From NCBI RefSeq assembly GCF_018499505.1, contig NZ_JAHDAC010000004.1, forward strand, positions 1 to 64,000: DNA of 64,000 bases, written 5' to 3'. Source of the DNA: Streptococcus parasanguinis. Its GTDB lineage: Bacteria > Bacillota > Bacilli > Lactobacillales > Streptococcaceae. A program made the translations under genes and the position numbers. This document shows positions 10,331 through 18,701 of the stretch, piece by piece. Every line of letters begins with the position of its first letter. The stretch's first letter is position 1. The notes beneath the pieces are model-generated. The model was given only the letters and a program-made list of their open reading frames with translations, was not told where the DNA came from and ran no database searches.

Positions 10331-10376
10331 AAAAAAGTAAGGTAGTAGTGAATCATCACTACTACCTTACTTTTTT
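10331..10376. terminator. Bidirectional terminator between pepS and def
   Basis: Perfect inverted repeat of about 21 bp (AAAAAAGTAAGGTAGTAGTGA and its complement) around a 4-nt loop, with A and T runs on both sides, so it serves both convergent genes. Confidence 0.85.
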
Positions 10377-10387
10377 GTCAGTTACGC

Positions 10388-11002
10388 CTATTCTAATATC
10401 AAAAGTCCTTCTTTGATTTCAAATGGGTTGTTTGGGTTGATGCGGTCATAGAACATAATACCGTTGGTGTGGTCGATTTCATGTTGAACGACGATAGAGT
10501 TGTAGCCTTTGAGTTTGATGCGTTTCTTTTCACCGTCTTTTGTGAAATACTCAACGGTCACGCGGGCGTGGCGAACCACATAGCCTGGGACGTTGCGGTC
10601 AACAGAGAGACAGCCTTCCCCGTCTCCAAGAGCTGCATCTTGCACAGAATGGGCGACAACCTTTGGATTGTACATAACTTCTTGAAGGCTATAGGCTTCT
10701 TTTGGTGGGTTGCCATCGGCATCTTCTGGATTGGGAACCAAAACAGCGATGATTCGTTTCGAGATATCCAGCTGAGGGGCTGCGAGTCCCACTCCTCCAC
10801 GGAGGCCAAGCTTTTCAGCCATAACAGGATCTTGAGAATGGTGCAAGAATTGCATCATTTTTTCACCCAGGATAATTTCCTGGTCAGACAAAGGGAAGGT
10901 CACATCTTCTGCAACAGCTCGAAGTGTTGGATTTCCTTCGCGGATAATGTCATCCATATCAATTAAATGGGATGCTCTTGTAACTTTTTCAATTGCTTTC
11001 AT
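10388..11002 (-). CDS. def: Peptide deformylase
   Basis: Removes the formyl group from N-terminal methionine of new proteins; a metal enzyme acting at the ribosome exit. The 204-aa product has all three deformylase motifs: GVGLAAPQ (residues 70-77), EGCLS (129-133) and HEIDH (174-178). The long insert with [10 protein letters not shown] between motifs 1 and 2 is typical of the gram-positive type II enzyme. Convergent with pepS. A minus-strand extended -10, TGTTATCAT, lies at 11041-11033. Confidence 0.96.
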   Translation of the reverse strand: MKAIEKVTRASHLIDMDDIIREGNPTLRAVAEDVTFPLSDQEIILGEKMMQFLHHSQDPVMAEKLGLRGGVGLAAPQLDISKRIIAVLVPNPEDADGNPPKEAYSLQEVMYNPKVVAHSVQDAALGDGEGCLSVDRNVPGYVVRHARVTVEYFTKDGEKKRIKLKGYNSIVVQHEIDHTNGIMFYDRINPNNPFEIKEGLLILE

Positions 11003-11062
11003 CGTTTTACTCTCACTTTCTTTCTACCCTCCATGATAACACAAAAGAGCCTAAAATTAAAG

Positions 11063-11749
11063 TTATCTGTCGACGGTTTCCGCATGTTTAATGGACAAAT
11101 CATTCATCCTTTTTGCATCTAAAATCGTATAGATCCGTCCTTCTCTTTGGACTAAGCCCTCTTCGATCATCTGCTTGATGACGCGGCTAAGGTGGCGGTA
11201 GCTGATTCCAAAACTCAGAGCCAGCTGATTCATCTTGGGCTTGAGGTTCCCATTTTCATCGCAATGCTCCAGAAAATGTGTAGCGAGGCGTTCCTTGACC
11301 GAATAATGAAAGTTGGCAGGAGCTAAATAGTTGATCTGGTGCAATTTCTCAGCCAAGGTCTTAGCCGTAGAGCGCAAAAAGGTTGGATCAAGCAGGAGGC
11401 GCTTCTTAAAGTGTTGGGCTGGGAGCTGAACGACTAGCGAGTCTTGGTCTGCAATGACCGATGTGATACAGACCCGATCGAGCAGGAGCTCAATCTCTCC
11501 TAACAGTCCAGGTTTTTCTTGGATTTCAAGGATGGTGTCGCTGCCATTTTCAAGACTGTGGATAATCTTGAGCCGGCCTTTGAGAAAATAAGGAATGACA
11601 TCTTGCTCTGAGCCTTGGCGACAGATATAATCTCCAGCCTGGTAGAGAACGAGGTCCAGCTGGCTGAGACAGTCGCCTGGAAAGATCTGGTCCAATTGGT
11701 AGTCTGTGATGATTTCCTTGAGTCTTGTAGATGGGGAAATTTTTTTCAT
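11063..11749 (-). CDS. Crp/Fnr-family transcriptional regulator
   Basis: A 228-aa protein with an N-terminal cyclic-nucleotide-binding-like beta barrel (GDYICRQGSEQDVIPYFLKG, then ENGSDTILEIQEKPGLLGEIELL) and a C-terminal winged helix (QLALSFGISYRHLSRVIKQM). It lacks the N-terminal cysteine cluster of iron-sulfur FNR. The layout resembles YeiL-type regulators. It is divergent from two MFS exporter genes, and a 14-bp palindrome lies just upstream of its own start, so autoregulation and control of the exporters are likely. Start ATG 11749 has AGGAG upstream. The effector is unknown. Confidence 0.85.
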   Translation of the reverse strand: MKKISPSTRLKEIITDYQLDQIFPGDCLSQLDLVLYQAGDYICRQGSEQDVIPYFLKGRLKIIHSLENGSDTILEIQEKPGLLGEIELLLDRVCITSVIADQDSLVVQLPAQHFKKRLLLDPTFLRSTAKTLAEKLHQINYLAPANFHYSVKERLATHFLEHCDENGNLKPKMNQLALSFGISYRHLSRVIKQMIEEGLVQREGRIYTILDAKRMNDLSIKHAETVDR

Positions 11750-11765
11750 CTCAATCTCCTAAAAT

Positions 11766-11779
11766 AGGACAAATGTCCT
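11766..11779. promoter_or_regulatory. Palindromic operator candidate upstream of the Crp/Fnr gene
   Basis: AGGACA-AA-TGTCCT is a perfect 6+2+6 palindrome between the regulator's start and its TATAAT box (minus strand, 11805-11800). A Crp-type dimer is the natural candidate to bind it. Confidence 0.5.
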
Positions 11780-11830
11780 GTTTTTCTATTTCTAAATTGA
11801 TTATACTAGGATTCTATTGAAAATACTAGC

Positions 11831-11860
11831 TTGAATCTTTTCTGAAAGAACTAGTAAAAT
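11831..11860 (+). promoter_or_regulatory. Promoter of first MFS gene
   Basis: TTGAAT (11831-11836), 18-bp spacer, TAAAAT (11855-11860), about 35 bp upstream of the MFS start. Confidence 0.5.
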
Positions 11861-11894
11861 CAAAATGTTACCAGTAAAGTGTAGGAAATAAAAA

Positions 11895-13058
11895 ATGAAA
11901 AAAACAATGGAAAGAATCAGTCTCTTGAGTTTGTCGCTCATGCTGATCTCATCCTTTTCAATTACAGCCGGTTTGCCGGCTATGAAGGCCTATTTTAGCC
12001 ACTTCGGATATTCAGCAGGCCAGGTGGAACTCTTGGTTTCCCTGCCAGCCTTTGCGGTCGTAGCCATGCTCTTTTTAAATAGCGTGATCGAGCGGTGGAT
12101 GAGTGAGCGCCAGATGATTGTCACAGGGCTCTTGCTCTTTTCAACTAGCGGGCTCTTGCCTTTGGTCGTACAGGACTATCCTCTCATCTTTCTGAGTCGT
12201 TTGGTTTTTGGCTTGGGGACAGGAATGATCAATGCCAAGGCCATTTCAATTATCAGTGAGCGCTACTCAGGCAATGACAAGACCCGGATGCTGGGCTATC
12301 GGGGGTCTGCTGAAGTGGTGGGCTCTGCCATCTTGACCTTTATGGTAGGGCAACTCTTACCCTTAGGCTGGCCAGCGATCTTTGTCGTATATGGTGGTGG
12401 TTACTTGATTTTACTCCTCTATCTCCTTTTTGTCCCTTATCCTAAGGAGAAAAAACAGGCTAACTTGAAGGAGAAAAAGAAAGGTTCCGTACGCCTTCGC
12501 TCCCCTCAATGGCGTTTTAGTCTAATGCTAGCCGTGATTGCTGGTATCATCATTTGCTTCAATTCTATTATCAGCCTGCGCGTACCGGATATTATCGTTG
12601 ATGCTCGTATGGGGACGGCGACAACAGCTGGAACCGTCTTGAGTCTGATGCAATTGACAGGGATTGTAGCAGGAGTGGGCTTTGCTAGTTTGACACATGT
12701 TTTCAAAAAGAACTTGCTCATGATCATGTGCTTTGGTTTTGGTCTAGCTCTGGCCTTGATTGGTTTGTCCGGACAGTTGTGGAGCTTGGTTCTAGGAACC
12801 CTTTTAGCAGGATTTACCTACAGTACGGGAGTCACCAGTATCTTCTATCATCTATCTGAAAAAATCCCGACCAATCTCTTGAACCTTGCGACCTCGCTGG
12901 TCTTGATCGGCTGCAATCTCGGATCAGCCGTCTCTTCTTTCTTCATCCAGTTGGTGACGCCACTAGCTCCTTCCAATCATCTGCTCTTTGTCTTGATTGG
13001 CGCTTTGATGGTTGGAACAGGAGTCTTTGCCTCACAATTGCTAGCACGAACGAAATGA
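11895..13058 (+). CDS. MFS transporter, drug-efflux type (copy 1)
   Basis: A 387-aa protein with about twelve hydrophobic segments and MFS landmarks such as RLVFGLGTGMINAKAISIISERY and an RGSAEVVGSAIL segment. MFS-1 proteins of this size are proton-driven exporters of small molecules; the substrate cannot be read from sequence. It is a paralogue of the next gene (shared SERQMIVTGL, ISERY and GxRGSAEVVG). ATG 11895 follows AGGAAA. Its stop lies inside a terminator stem, so the second copy has its own promoter. Confidence 0.88.
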   Translation: MKKTMERISLLSLSLMLISSFSITAGLPAMKAYFSHFGYSAGQVELLVSLPAFAVVAMLFLNSVIERWMSERQMIVTGLLLFSTSGLLPLVVQDYPLIFLSRLVFGLGTGMINAKAISIISERYSGNDKTRMLGYRGSAEVVGSAILTFMVGQLLPLGWPAIFVVYGGGYLILLLYLLFVPYPKEKKQANLKEKKKGSVRLRSPQWRFSLMLAVIAGIIICFNSIISLRVPDIIVDARMGTATTAGTVLSLMQLTGIVAGVGFASLTHVFKKNLLMIMCFGFGLALALIGLSGQLWSLVLGTLLAGFTYSTGVTSIFYHLSEKIPTNLLNLATSLVLIGCNLGSAVSSFFIQLVTPLAPSNHLLFVLIGALMVGTGVFASQLLARTK

Positions 13059-13081
13059 TTGAGAAATCATTTCGTTTTTTT
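13050..13081 (+). terminator. Terminator overlapping the MFS-1 stop codon
   Basis: ACGAAATGATT pairs with AATCATTTCGT around a short loop, followed by TTTTTTT. The TGA stop lies in the 5' arm. Confidence 0.75.
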
Positions 13082-13092
13082 AATTCAATCTA

Positions 13093-13122
13093 TTGCGTCC
13101 TGTCACTAGCTCGTGTTATTAT
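13093..13122 (+). promoter_or_regulatory. Promoter of second MFS gene
   Basis: TTGCGT (13093-13098), 18-bp spacer, TATTAT (13117-13122), with TG at the extended -10 position. Confidence 0.5.
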
Positions 13123-13163
13123 AGGAGGAGTGTGAAAAAAAGATTAGTTTAAAGGATAGAATA

Positions 13164-14315
13164 ATGAAAAGAATCATGGAGAAAGTGAGTATTCTCGCGC
13201 TTTCATTTATATTGACGACTTCGTTTTCGATTTCAAGTGCGCAGTCGGCCATGTTTGCCTATTACAAGGGAATTCCTCATAGCATGATTGAGCTCTTGGT
13301 CTCGCTTCCTTCTGCCGGGATCATGGTTTCACTCATCTTCAATAAATGGATTGGGCGCCTATTTTCAGAGCGTCAGATGATTGTGACGGGCTTAGTTGCT
13401 TACGCTCTATGTGGCTTTATTCCCTTAATCAGTCCAGCTTATCCGGTTGTCTTTTTGTCTCGGATTATTTTCGGGATGGCAGTTGGTTTGCTCAATGTTT
13501 CTGCCATTGCCATTATCAGTGAGCGTTACAAAGGGAAAGAACGTGTCCAAACCCTTGGCATTCGTGGCTCTGCAGAAGTTGTCGGGACAGCTGTTTTGAC
13601 CTTTGGAGTCAGCCTCTTGATTCGCTTTGGCTGGCAGGCTGCCTTTCTCGTATACGGTATCAGTATTCCTATCTTACTTTTGTATCTCTTATTTGTGCCC
13701 TATGGATCTACGACGGAAGCAGTGGAGGAAAAACACCGGGATGTCAAGATGACAGGAGGACAATGGCGGACTGCGCTCGGCTTAGCGGTCGTTGCGGCAG
13801 CTATCGTCTTGTCCAATGTCATGATCACCGTTCGGATTCCAAGTGTGGTAGAACAAGTTGGACATGGCACTGCCCAAACTGCTGGGGTTATATTAGCAGC
13901 CATGCAATTTGTTGGGATCTTGGCAGGTTTGGCCTTCTCGCCCTTGACCCATCTATTCCGTGATCGTTTATTATTGGTTTCGGGAGTAGCTTTTGGTGTG
14001 ACCCAAATGTTGATCGGGGTCTCTCCAAATCTCTTGATTCTTGCCCTTGTAACCATTGCTTCTGGCTTCGCCTACAGTGTGGCTTTGACAACAGTTTACA
14101 ATGTCTTATCTGATAAGATGCCAGCAGGGGTCTTGAGTCAGGCAACGTCCATTGCGGTTTTGGGATGTAGTACAGGTTCGATCGCAACGACCTTTGTCCT
14201 TAGTCTATTAGGGACGATCTCATCTGCTCCAGTATTCATTTTTGGATTTTCTGGTATCCTCATGATCCTGGTTTCCTTTTTTGGCCTTTGGATTGTGCGA
14301 AAGAGCGGGAAGTAA
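13164..14315 (+). CDS. MFS transporter, drug-efflux type (copy 2)
   Basis: A 383-aa paralogue of the preceding transporter. It keeps the same start pattern (MKRIMEKVSILALS against MKKTMERISLLSLS), the SERQMIVTGL loop and RGSAEVVGTAVL. About twelve transmembrane segments. Divergence between the copies is substantial, so the duplication is not recent and substrate ranges may differ. The stop is two bases before the RsuA-type start, so the two genes are probably one transcript. Confidence 0.88.
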   Translation: MKRIMEKVSILALSFILTTSFSISSAQSAMFAYYKGIPHSMIELLVSLPSAGIMVSLIFNKWIGRLFSERQMIVTGLVAYALCGFIPLISPAYPVVFLSRIIFGMAVGLLNVSAIAIISERYKGKERVQTLGIRGSAEVVGTAVLTFGVSLLIRFGWQAAFLVYGISIPILLLYLLFVPYGSTTEAVEEKHRDVKMTGGQWRTALGLAVVAAAIVLSNVMITVRIPSVVEQVGHGTAQTAGVILAAMQFVGILAGLAFSPLTHLFRDRLLLVSGVAFGVTQMLIGVSPNLLILALVTIASGFAYSVALTTVYNVLSDKMPAGVLSQATSIAVLGCSTGSIATTFVLSLLGTISSAPVFIFGFSGILMILVSFFGLWIVRKSGK

Positions 14316-14317
14316 TC

Positions 14318-15046
14318 ATGCGGCTAGATAAATTTTTAGTGGATTGCGGCGTGGGGAGCAGGACTGAGGTCAAGCAACTCCTCAAGCAAAAGAAAATTGC
14401 AGTGAATGGAAAAAAAGAGACAGCAGGAAAGCTACAGATTGACCCAGGCAAGGATCGGGTGACCTTTATGGGGGAAGACTTGGTCCATGAAACCTTCGTG
14501 TATTATCTGCTTAATAAACCAGCTGGAATCATCTCTGCGACAGAAGATGACCATCACCAAACTGTGCTGGATTTATTGGATGAGACAGCCCGTCACAAGG
14601 AAGTCTTTCCTGTCGGGCGCCTAGATATCGATACCCATGGCTTGCTGCTTTTGACCAATAATGGCAAGCTCGCTCATGCCATGCTTTCGCCGAAAAAGCA
14701 TGTGTCGAAGATTTACCGTGCCCAAGTAGCTGGGATCATGGATGAGGCAGATGTAGCCCGTTTTGAAGCAGGCATTGCCCTCAAAGACTTCACCACCTTA
14801 CCTGCGAGATTGCAGATCTTAGAGGTGAATGAGGCAAATGCCAGCTCCTACGTCGAAATCGAAATCGCTGAAGGAAAATTCCATCAGGTTAAGCGTATGG
14901 TCGCTGCCTGTGGCAAGGAAGTGGCGGATTTAGAGAGGATCTCTATGGGTCCTCTAACGCTAGATCCAAGTCTAAAATTGGGAGAATGGCGAAGACTTCA
15001 GCCTTCAGAACTGGCCTCTTTAGAGGTGTTCGGAGTTCCCTTATAA
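14318..15046 (+). CDS. rsuA: RsuA-family 16S rRNA pseudouridine synthase
   Basis: Isomerises a uridine of 16S rRNA (U516 in E. coli). The 242-aa product starts with an S4 RNA-binding domain (MRLDKFLVDCGVGSRTEVKQ), then the catalytic RsuA/RluD fold with GRLDIDTHGLLLLTNNG near residues 105-121, which holds the catalytic aspartate, and KFHQVKRMVAACG. ATG 14318 lies two bases after the MFS stop and lacks a strong binding site, so it is probably translationally coupled. The symbol follows the family; the exact target in streptococci is assumed. Confidence 0.9.
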   Translation: MRLDKFLVDCGVGSRTEVKQLLKQKKIAVNGKKETAGKLQIDPGKDRVTFMGEDLVHETFVYYLLNKPAGIISATEDDHHQTVLDLLDETARHKEVFPVGRLDIDTHGLLLLTNNGKLAHAMLSPKKHVSKIYRAQVAGIMDEADVARFEAGIALKDFTTLPARLQILEVNEANASSYVEIEIAEGKFHQVKRMVAACGKEVADLERISMGPLTLDPSLKLGEWRRLQPSELASLEVFGVPL

Positions 15047-15057
15047 GCGAAAAAACA

Positions 15058-15090
15058 AGCAGTCTGACTTTAACGGACTGCTATTTTTTA
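15058..15090 (+). terminator. Terminator after rsuA
   Basis: AGCAGTC (15058-15064) pairs with GACTGCT (15076-15082), followed by ATTTTTTA. Confidence 0.75.
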
Positions 15091-15137
15091 TTTGTATCAA
15101 TAAAATGAACTGAATAGGCAAAAATGAAACAATTCGC

Positions 15138-15166
15138 TTGTGCTATCAAAATAAATTGATTATAAT
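15138..15166 (+). promoter_or_regulatory. Promoter of the Cna-like adhesin
   Basis: TTGTGC (15138-15143), exactly 17 bp, TATAAT (15161-15166). About 95 nt of leader precede the ATG. Confidence 0.65.
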
Positions 15167-15265
15167 GAAAAAAGATAGGTTGTGCGTAAATTCACAATAT
15201 GTAGTGATAATTTTTTTACTAACATACCATATCTAGTAAACATAGAAAAAGGAGAAAAATCGTTT

Positions 15266-17296
15266 ATGAAAAAGTGGCTCTATTCTGTTGTGACAACAGT
15301 TGCCCTATTTTTACTAGCGGCTTTAGGATTTGCAAGACCAAATAGTATAGCTAAAGTCCATGCAGATACTATTAATAGTGTGGTCAAATCTGTAAAGATT
15401 TCTAACTCTTCTGGTGGAGCGATTACAGATCCACTCGGTGTTTGGGAGAGTTTTCAAGTTGAAGCAAAATTTGAGTTGCCGAATGGACGTGTAAAAAAGG
15501 GAGACCAGACCGTTATCCAACTTGGAAATGACTTTAAGGTCTTTGAAATGGATACCATCGACCTGCTGGATTCAAGTGGTCAAAAAGTTGCGACGGCAAC
15601 GGTAGACGATCAAAGAAAAGTCATCACGGTAACCTACACAGACTATCCTGAAAGAATGGCCAATGTGACAGGGAAACTGCGTTTCTTTGCGCGTGTAGAC
15701 CATCAAGTTGTCAAAGGACAAAAGACACTTGATTTCAAACTTGAAATCGGTGAAAATGTGATTTCAGGTGGGAATGTCGATTACAAAGGGGTCAATCCGG
15801 GTGAGAATCCTCCTACTCCAGAAGTCTTTAGCAAGTGGGGTTGGACCAACTCAGACGATAAATTAAAATTGACCTATACCTTGAACATCAATCAAGGCCA
15901 CACAGCCCTTCATAATATTGACATTAAAGACCAATTGGCCTTTACAGATGGGAAGATCAAAGCAGATTCTGTCAACATCCATACAGGAACTTGGCAGGTT
16001 AGTGACGAAGATGGGGCTTATCATTTAAAAGATACCACAAACGTCACGAAGAATTATTCTCCTGTTGTCAGTGCTGATGGTCGTTCTCTAACGGTTCATA
16101 TTGGAGATCTAGCTCCTGAACAAGGGATGACTATTCGCTATGATGTCTATCTGGACAAGGTCCCAGCTATCGATACCAAATATAAAAACAATGCTAGCAT
16201 AACAGCTACAGAAATCAAAGAGCAAAATAAAGTTGCCGTCATACGCTATCAATTTCTTGATGGACAATTTAATGGTGAGAAGTACTCCTTCACCATTCAT
16301 AAAAAAGGTGAAAATAGTCAAGCGCTTGCCGGTGCCGTCTTTGCTGTGACAGCAGATGATACAGGTGAGCAAGTGGGAACCATTACGACAGATGAGAATG
16401 GTGTTGGAACCATTACGGGCTTGATCAAACAAGCTTATACAGTTCAAGAAATTCAAGCTCCAACAGGTTATGTTCTCTCAGAAGAACCTATCAAGATCAG
16501 CAAGGACGATTTTGGAAATGACCTCGCAATTTCTCGTGATGTTGTGAACCAAAAAGAAAAGACCAGCATCTCTGGTCAAAAAACATGGAATGACAATGAT
16601 AATCAAGATGGCAAACGTCCATCAAAAATCACAGTTAATCTCCTAGCAAATGGTGTCAAAGTCGCTTCTAAAGAAGTGAAACCAGATGCTACAGGAACTT
16701 GGGCATATCATTTTGATAATCTCGATGTGGTCGATGATGCTGGCAATGTCATTGCCTACACCGTTTCAGAAGAACCTGTTGCAGGGTATGAAACAACTGT
16801 TGAAGGAACGAATATTACTAACAATCGTATACCAGACATGACAGAAGTAGTGGTTAAGAAAGTCTGGGATGATAAGGAAAATAAAGACGGTCTTCGTCCA
16901 GAAAAAATCACTATCCGCCTTCTTGCAGATGGTCAAGAAGTGGCTGTGAAAGAAATCACAACGACTGATAATTGGCAGGCAAGCTTTACGGATCTACCTG
17001 AATACAAGGACGGTAAGAAAATTGTCTACACCATTACAGAGGATCCAGTAGCTGGTTATACAAGCAACATTGATGGTTTCACGGTAACGAATCGTCATAT
17101 CCCACCGACGACACCACCAAGCACTCCGCCAAGCACACCGGAGAAACCAGAAACTCCAACTACACCAAGAGAAGGAAAGAAAAAAATTCTTCCATCAACT
17201 GGTGAAGTTATTGCTTACGGGTTGACCATACTCGGTGCCCTCTTAGCAATTTTTGCTTTGGCTTTGCTCTTGCGTGGTAAACGGAAAGAGAAATAA
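15266..17296 (+). CDS. LPXTG-anchored Cna-like collagen-binding adhesin
   Basis: A 676-aa sortase-anchored surface protein, probably binding host matrix. Order: signal peptide (MKKWLYSVVTTVALFLLAAL to about VHA), an SdrC/Cna-type adhesive domain with the ITDPLGVWESFQVEAKFELP start, a collagen-binding-like domain (from about residue 190), a SpaA-type domain with LAGAVFAVT and TVQEIQAPTGY, two Cna-B domains (KTWNDNDNQDGKRP and KVWDDKENKDGLRP), a Pro/Thr spacer, LPSTG, a hydrophobic helix and the tail RGKRKEK. The Cna-B and SpaA domains normally self-crosslink by isopeptide bonds. ATG 15266 follows AAAGGAG; an upstream GTG-initiated extension is not supported. Collagen as ligand is inferred from family. 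Confidence 0.9.
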   Translation: MKKWLYSVVTTVALFLLAALGFARPNSIAKVHADTINSVVKSVKISNSSGGAITDPLGVWESFQVEAKFELPNGRVKKGDQTVIQLGNDFKVFEMDTIDLLDSSGQKVATATVDDQRKVITVTYTDYPERMANVTGKLRFFARVDHQVVKGQKTLDFKLEIGENVISGGNVDYKGVNPGENPPTPEVFSKWGWTNSDDKLKLTYTLNINQGHTALHNIDIKDQLAFTDGKIKADSVNIHTGTWQVSDEDGAYHLKDTTNVTKNYSPVVSADGRSLTVHIGDLAPEQGMTIRYDVYLDKVPAIDTKYKNNASITATEIKEQNKVAVIRYQFLDGQFNGEKYSFTIHKKGENSQALAGAVFAVTADDTGEQVGTITTDENGVGTITGLIKQAYTVQEIQAPTGYVLSEEPIKISKDDFGNDLAISRDVVNQKEKTSISGQKTWNDNDNQDGKRPSKITVNLLANGVKVASKEVKPDATGTWAYHFDNLDVVDDAGNVIAYTVSEEPVAGYETTVEGTNITNNRIPDMTEVVVKKVWDDKENKDGLRPEKITIRLLADGQEVAVKEITTTDNWQASFTDLPEYKDGKKIVYTITEDPVAGYTSNIDGFTVTNRHIPPTTPPSTPPSTPEKPETPTTPREGKKKILPSTGEVIAYGLTILGALLAIFALALLLRGKRKEK

Positions 17297-17310
17297 GCTT
17301 CATACCGATA

Positions 17311-17492
17311 AAGAGAGTGGGACAGAAATCGGTAATTCGTTAGAATTCGATTTCGTCGTCCCACCTCCGCACAGTTGAGTAGGGCTGTAAAAGCTGATGA
17401 AATCAGCGTAGTAGAGTCCACTCAACCACTGCGTCTTGCTTGACAATCCAAAAATAATTGAGAGGCTAGGACTTTTGTCCCAGCCTCTTTTG
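17311..17492. repeat. Streptococcal intergenic repeat with two hairpins
   Basis: GTGGGAC (17314-17320) pairs with GTCCCAC beyond an inner AATTCG..CGAATT-like stem, and the block ends in a strong hairpin AGAGGCTAGGAC..GTCCCAGCCTCT with TTTT (about 17461-17492) that can terminate the adhesin transcript. GGACAGAAATCGGTA also occurs at 10304-10318 after pepS, so part of this block is repeated in the window. I recognise its style from streptococcal intergenic repeats but cannot name a family with certainty. The rest of 17493-17600 shows nothing clear. Confidence 0.55.
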
Positions 17493-17603
17493 AATAAGTT
17501 GCTTGAAGAATGAATTCGTTAAGCTGTCCAAATTATTGAGGTTCTTTATAGAAAAGAGAAAAGTTCCTCTCTTAAAAATTCATCTTGAAGGAAACATAAG
17601 TGT

Positions 17604-17632
17604 TTGACAGAAAGATGAAATCTTGGTAGAAT
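17604..17632 (+). promoter_or_regulatory. Strong promoter of rpsO
   Basis: TTGACA (17604-17609), 17-bp spacer, TAGAAT (17627-17632), plus TG at 17624-17625. Confidence 0.75.
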
Positions 17633-17659
17633 AAGAAGGTCGAATAGACAACTAACTCT

Positions 17660-17722
17660 TTCTTGGTAGCAGGCTATGCCAAACCTGCCACTCGGATAGA
17701 GCATAAAGAAAAGGAGCTTATC
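17660..17722 (+). promoter_or_regulatory. Possible S15-binding leader of rpsO
   Basis: The leader contains GCAGG-CTATGCCAAA-CCTGC (about 17670-17689), a compact hairpin just upstream of the AAGGAG site. Ribosomal protein S15 represses its own mRNA through leader structures in several bacteria. The streptococcal form is assumed here. Confidence 0.4.
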
Positions 17723-17992
17723 ATGGCAATCTCAAAAGAGAAAAAAAATGAAATCATTGCACAATACGCACGTCACGAAGGTGACACTGGTTCAGTAGAA
17801 GTACAAGTTGCTGTCCTTACTTGGGAAATCAACCACTTGAACGAACACATCAAACAACACAAAAAAGACCACGCTACTTACCGTGGTTTGATGAAGAAAA
17901 TCGGTCGCCGTCGTAACTTGTTGGCTTACCTTCGTACAAACGACGTTAACCGTTACCGTGAGTTGATCAACTCTCTTGGACTTCGTCGTTAA
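17723..17992 (+). CDS. rpsO: 30S ribosomal protein S15
   Basis: An 89-aa protein of the small-subunit platform that binds 16S rRNA. Full-length S15 with [32 protein letters not shown] and [16 protein letters not shown] 17723 follows AAAAGGAG; a longer frame opening at 17663 runs through the leader and is not used. Monocistronic, with its own promoter and terminators. Confidence 0.98.
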   Translation: MAISKEKKNEIIAQYARHEGDTGSVEVQVAVLTWEINHLNEHIKQHKKDHATYRGLMKKIGRRRNLLAYLRTNDVNRYRELINSLGLRR

Positions 17993-18045
17993 TTTAAGAT
18001 ACAAAGGCCGTCAAAAGCACAAAGCAAAAATAGGAAAATTGACGA

Positions 18046-18080
18046 AGAAGCTTCAGCTTCTAGGAGATTTTATCTTTTTT
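18046..18080 (+). terminator. Weak terminator after rpsO
   Basis: AGAAGC (18046-18051) and GCTTCT (18056-18061) form a hairpin with a TTCA loop. A TTTTATCTTTTTT tract follows after a short gap. Confidence 0.45.
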
Positions 18081-18119
18081 GCCAAGTGCTTAGGCCGTGT
18101 TCAATTGAATACAAAAGTT

Positions 18120-18153
18120 AAGTTACTCTATTATAGGGTGACTTTTCTTTTTT
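18120..18153 (+). terminator. Second terminator downstream of rpsO
   Basis: AAGTTACTC (18120-18128) pairs with GGGTGACTT (18136-18144) with two G-U pairs, followed by a T-rich tail. Confidence 0.65.
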
Positions 18154-18166
18154 ACTAGAATTATAG

Positions 18167-18246
18167 TACAATCTTCGGTTCGTCGCCTTGTCTAGAAACG
18201 TTTTATACAGCAAGAATTGAGCCCTCTGAATTCAGAGGGCTTTTCT
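18167..18246 (+). ncRNA. Candidate small RNA unit 1
   Basis: TACAAT (18167-18172) could act as a -10; CTTCGG follows; the unit ends with a perfect palindromic terminator GCCCTCTGAA/TTCAGAGGGC (18221-18240) and TTTT. There is no ORF. The expected transcript is about 65 nt. No good -35 is seen, so the call is tentative. Confidence 0.3.
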
Positions 18247-18272
18247 GTTAATTTTGATAGAATATACTCAAG

Positions 18273-18348
18273 TATAATCTTCGGCTTCGGTTCCTAGCAT
18301 CGTAAGGTAAAATAGACCAGATCTGTCTCCCTTCGGGGAGATTTTTTG
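18273..18348 (+). ncRNA. Candidate small RNA unit 2
   Basis: TATAAT (18273-18278) is again followed by CTTCGG. The unit ends with TCTCCC-TTCG-GGGAGA and TTTTTT (18326-18347), a textbook UUCG-loop terminator. Unit 1 and unit 2 share the sequence around the -10 box, which suggests duplication. No ORF and no clear -35. Confidence 0.35.
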
Positions 18349-18404
18349 TTTTGTTGTCTTTTCCTTAACGAACAAGATCCATCATTCTGAGGAAGTCGTT
18401 TTGT

Positions 18405-18433
18405 TTGACAGATGTAATATATAGAGTTACAAT
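18405..18433 (+). promoter_or_regulatory. Promoter of the DUF4649-trxA unit
   Basis: TTGACA (18405-18410), 17-bp spacer, TACAAT (18428-18433): near consensus. Confidence 0.75.
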
Positions 18434-18464
18434 TGATGCATCTAAAGAAATAGAGGTTATTGCT

Positions 18465-18689
18465 ATGATTGATATTACATATCTAGACAGTGCAAAACAA
18501 GAAAGAGTCATGCATTTTGATTCCTACGAAGAGTTTGAACGCTCCCAACAAGCCTGCTTGATTGGGGTAGCAGATTTTTATCCTGTTGTGAAACTAACCT
18601 ATAATGGTCATGAATTGGATTACCAAGGGACTTACGGAGATGTCTTCTTCTATTTGATGAAGCAAGATTTGACGCAGTACCAAAACTAA
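18465..18689 (+). CDS. DUF4649 family protein
   Basis: A 74-aa acidic protein beginning MIDITYLDSAKQERVMHFDS, resembling short streptococcal DUF4649 proteins of unknown function. ATG 18465 has AGAGG eight bases upstream, whereas an in-frame start at 18405 lies inside the promoter. It ends 12 bp before trxA and shares its promoter, so a link with thiol-redox housekeeping is possible but unproven. Confidence 0.75.
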   Translation: MIDITYLDSAKQERVMHFDSYEEFERSQQACLIGVADFYPVVKLTYNGHELDYQGTYGDVFFYLMKQDLTQYQN

Positions 18690-18701
18690 AGGAGAAGGAA
18701 A

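Noticed and set aside
15182-15265. N-terminal extension of the Cna-like adhesin
   Set aside because: It would precede the signal peptide, and AAAGGAG directly upstream of 15266 supports the later start.
17976-18158. 60-aa frame after rpsO
   Set aside because: It starts inside rpsO, has no binding site and runs through terminator hairpins.
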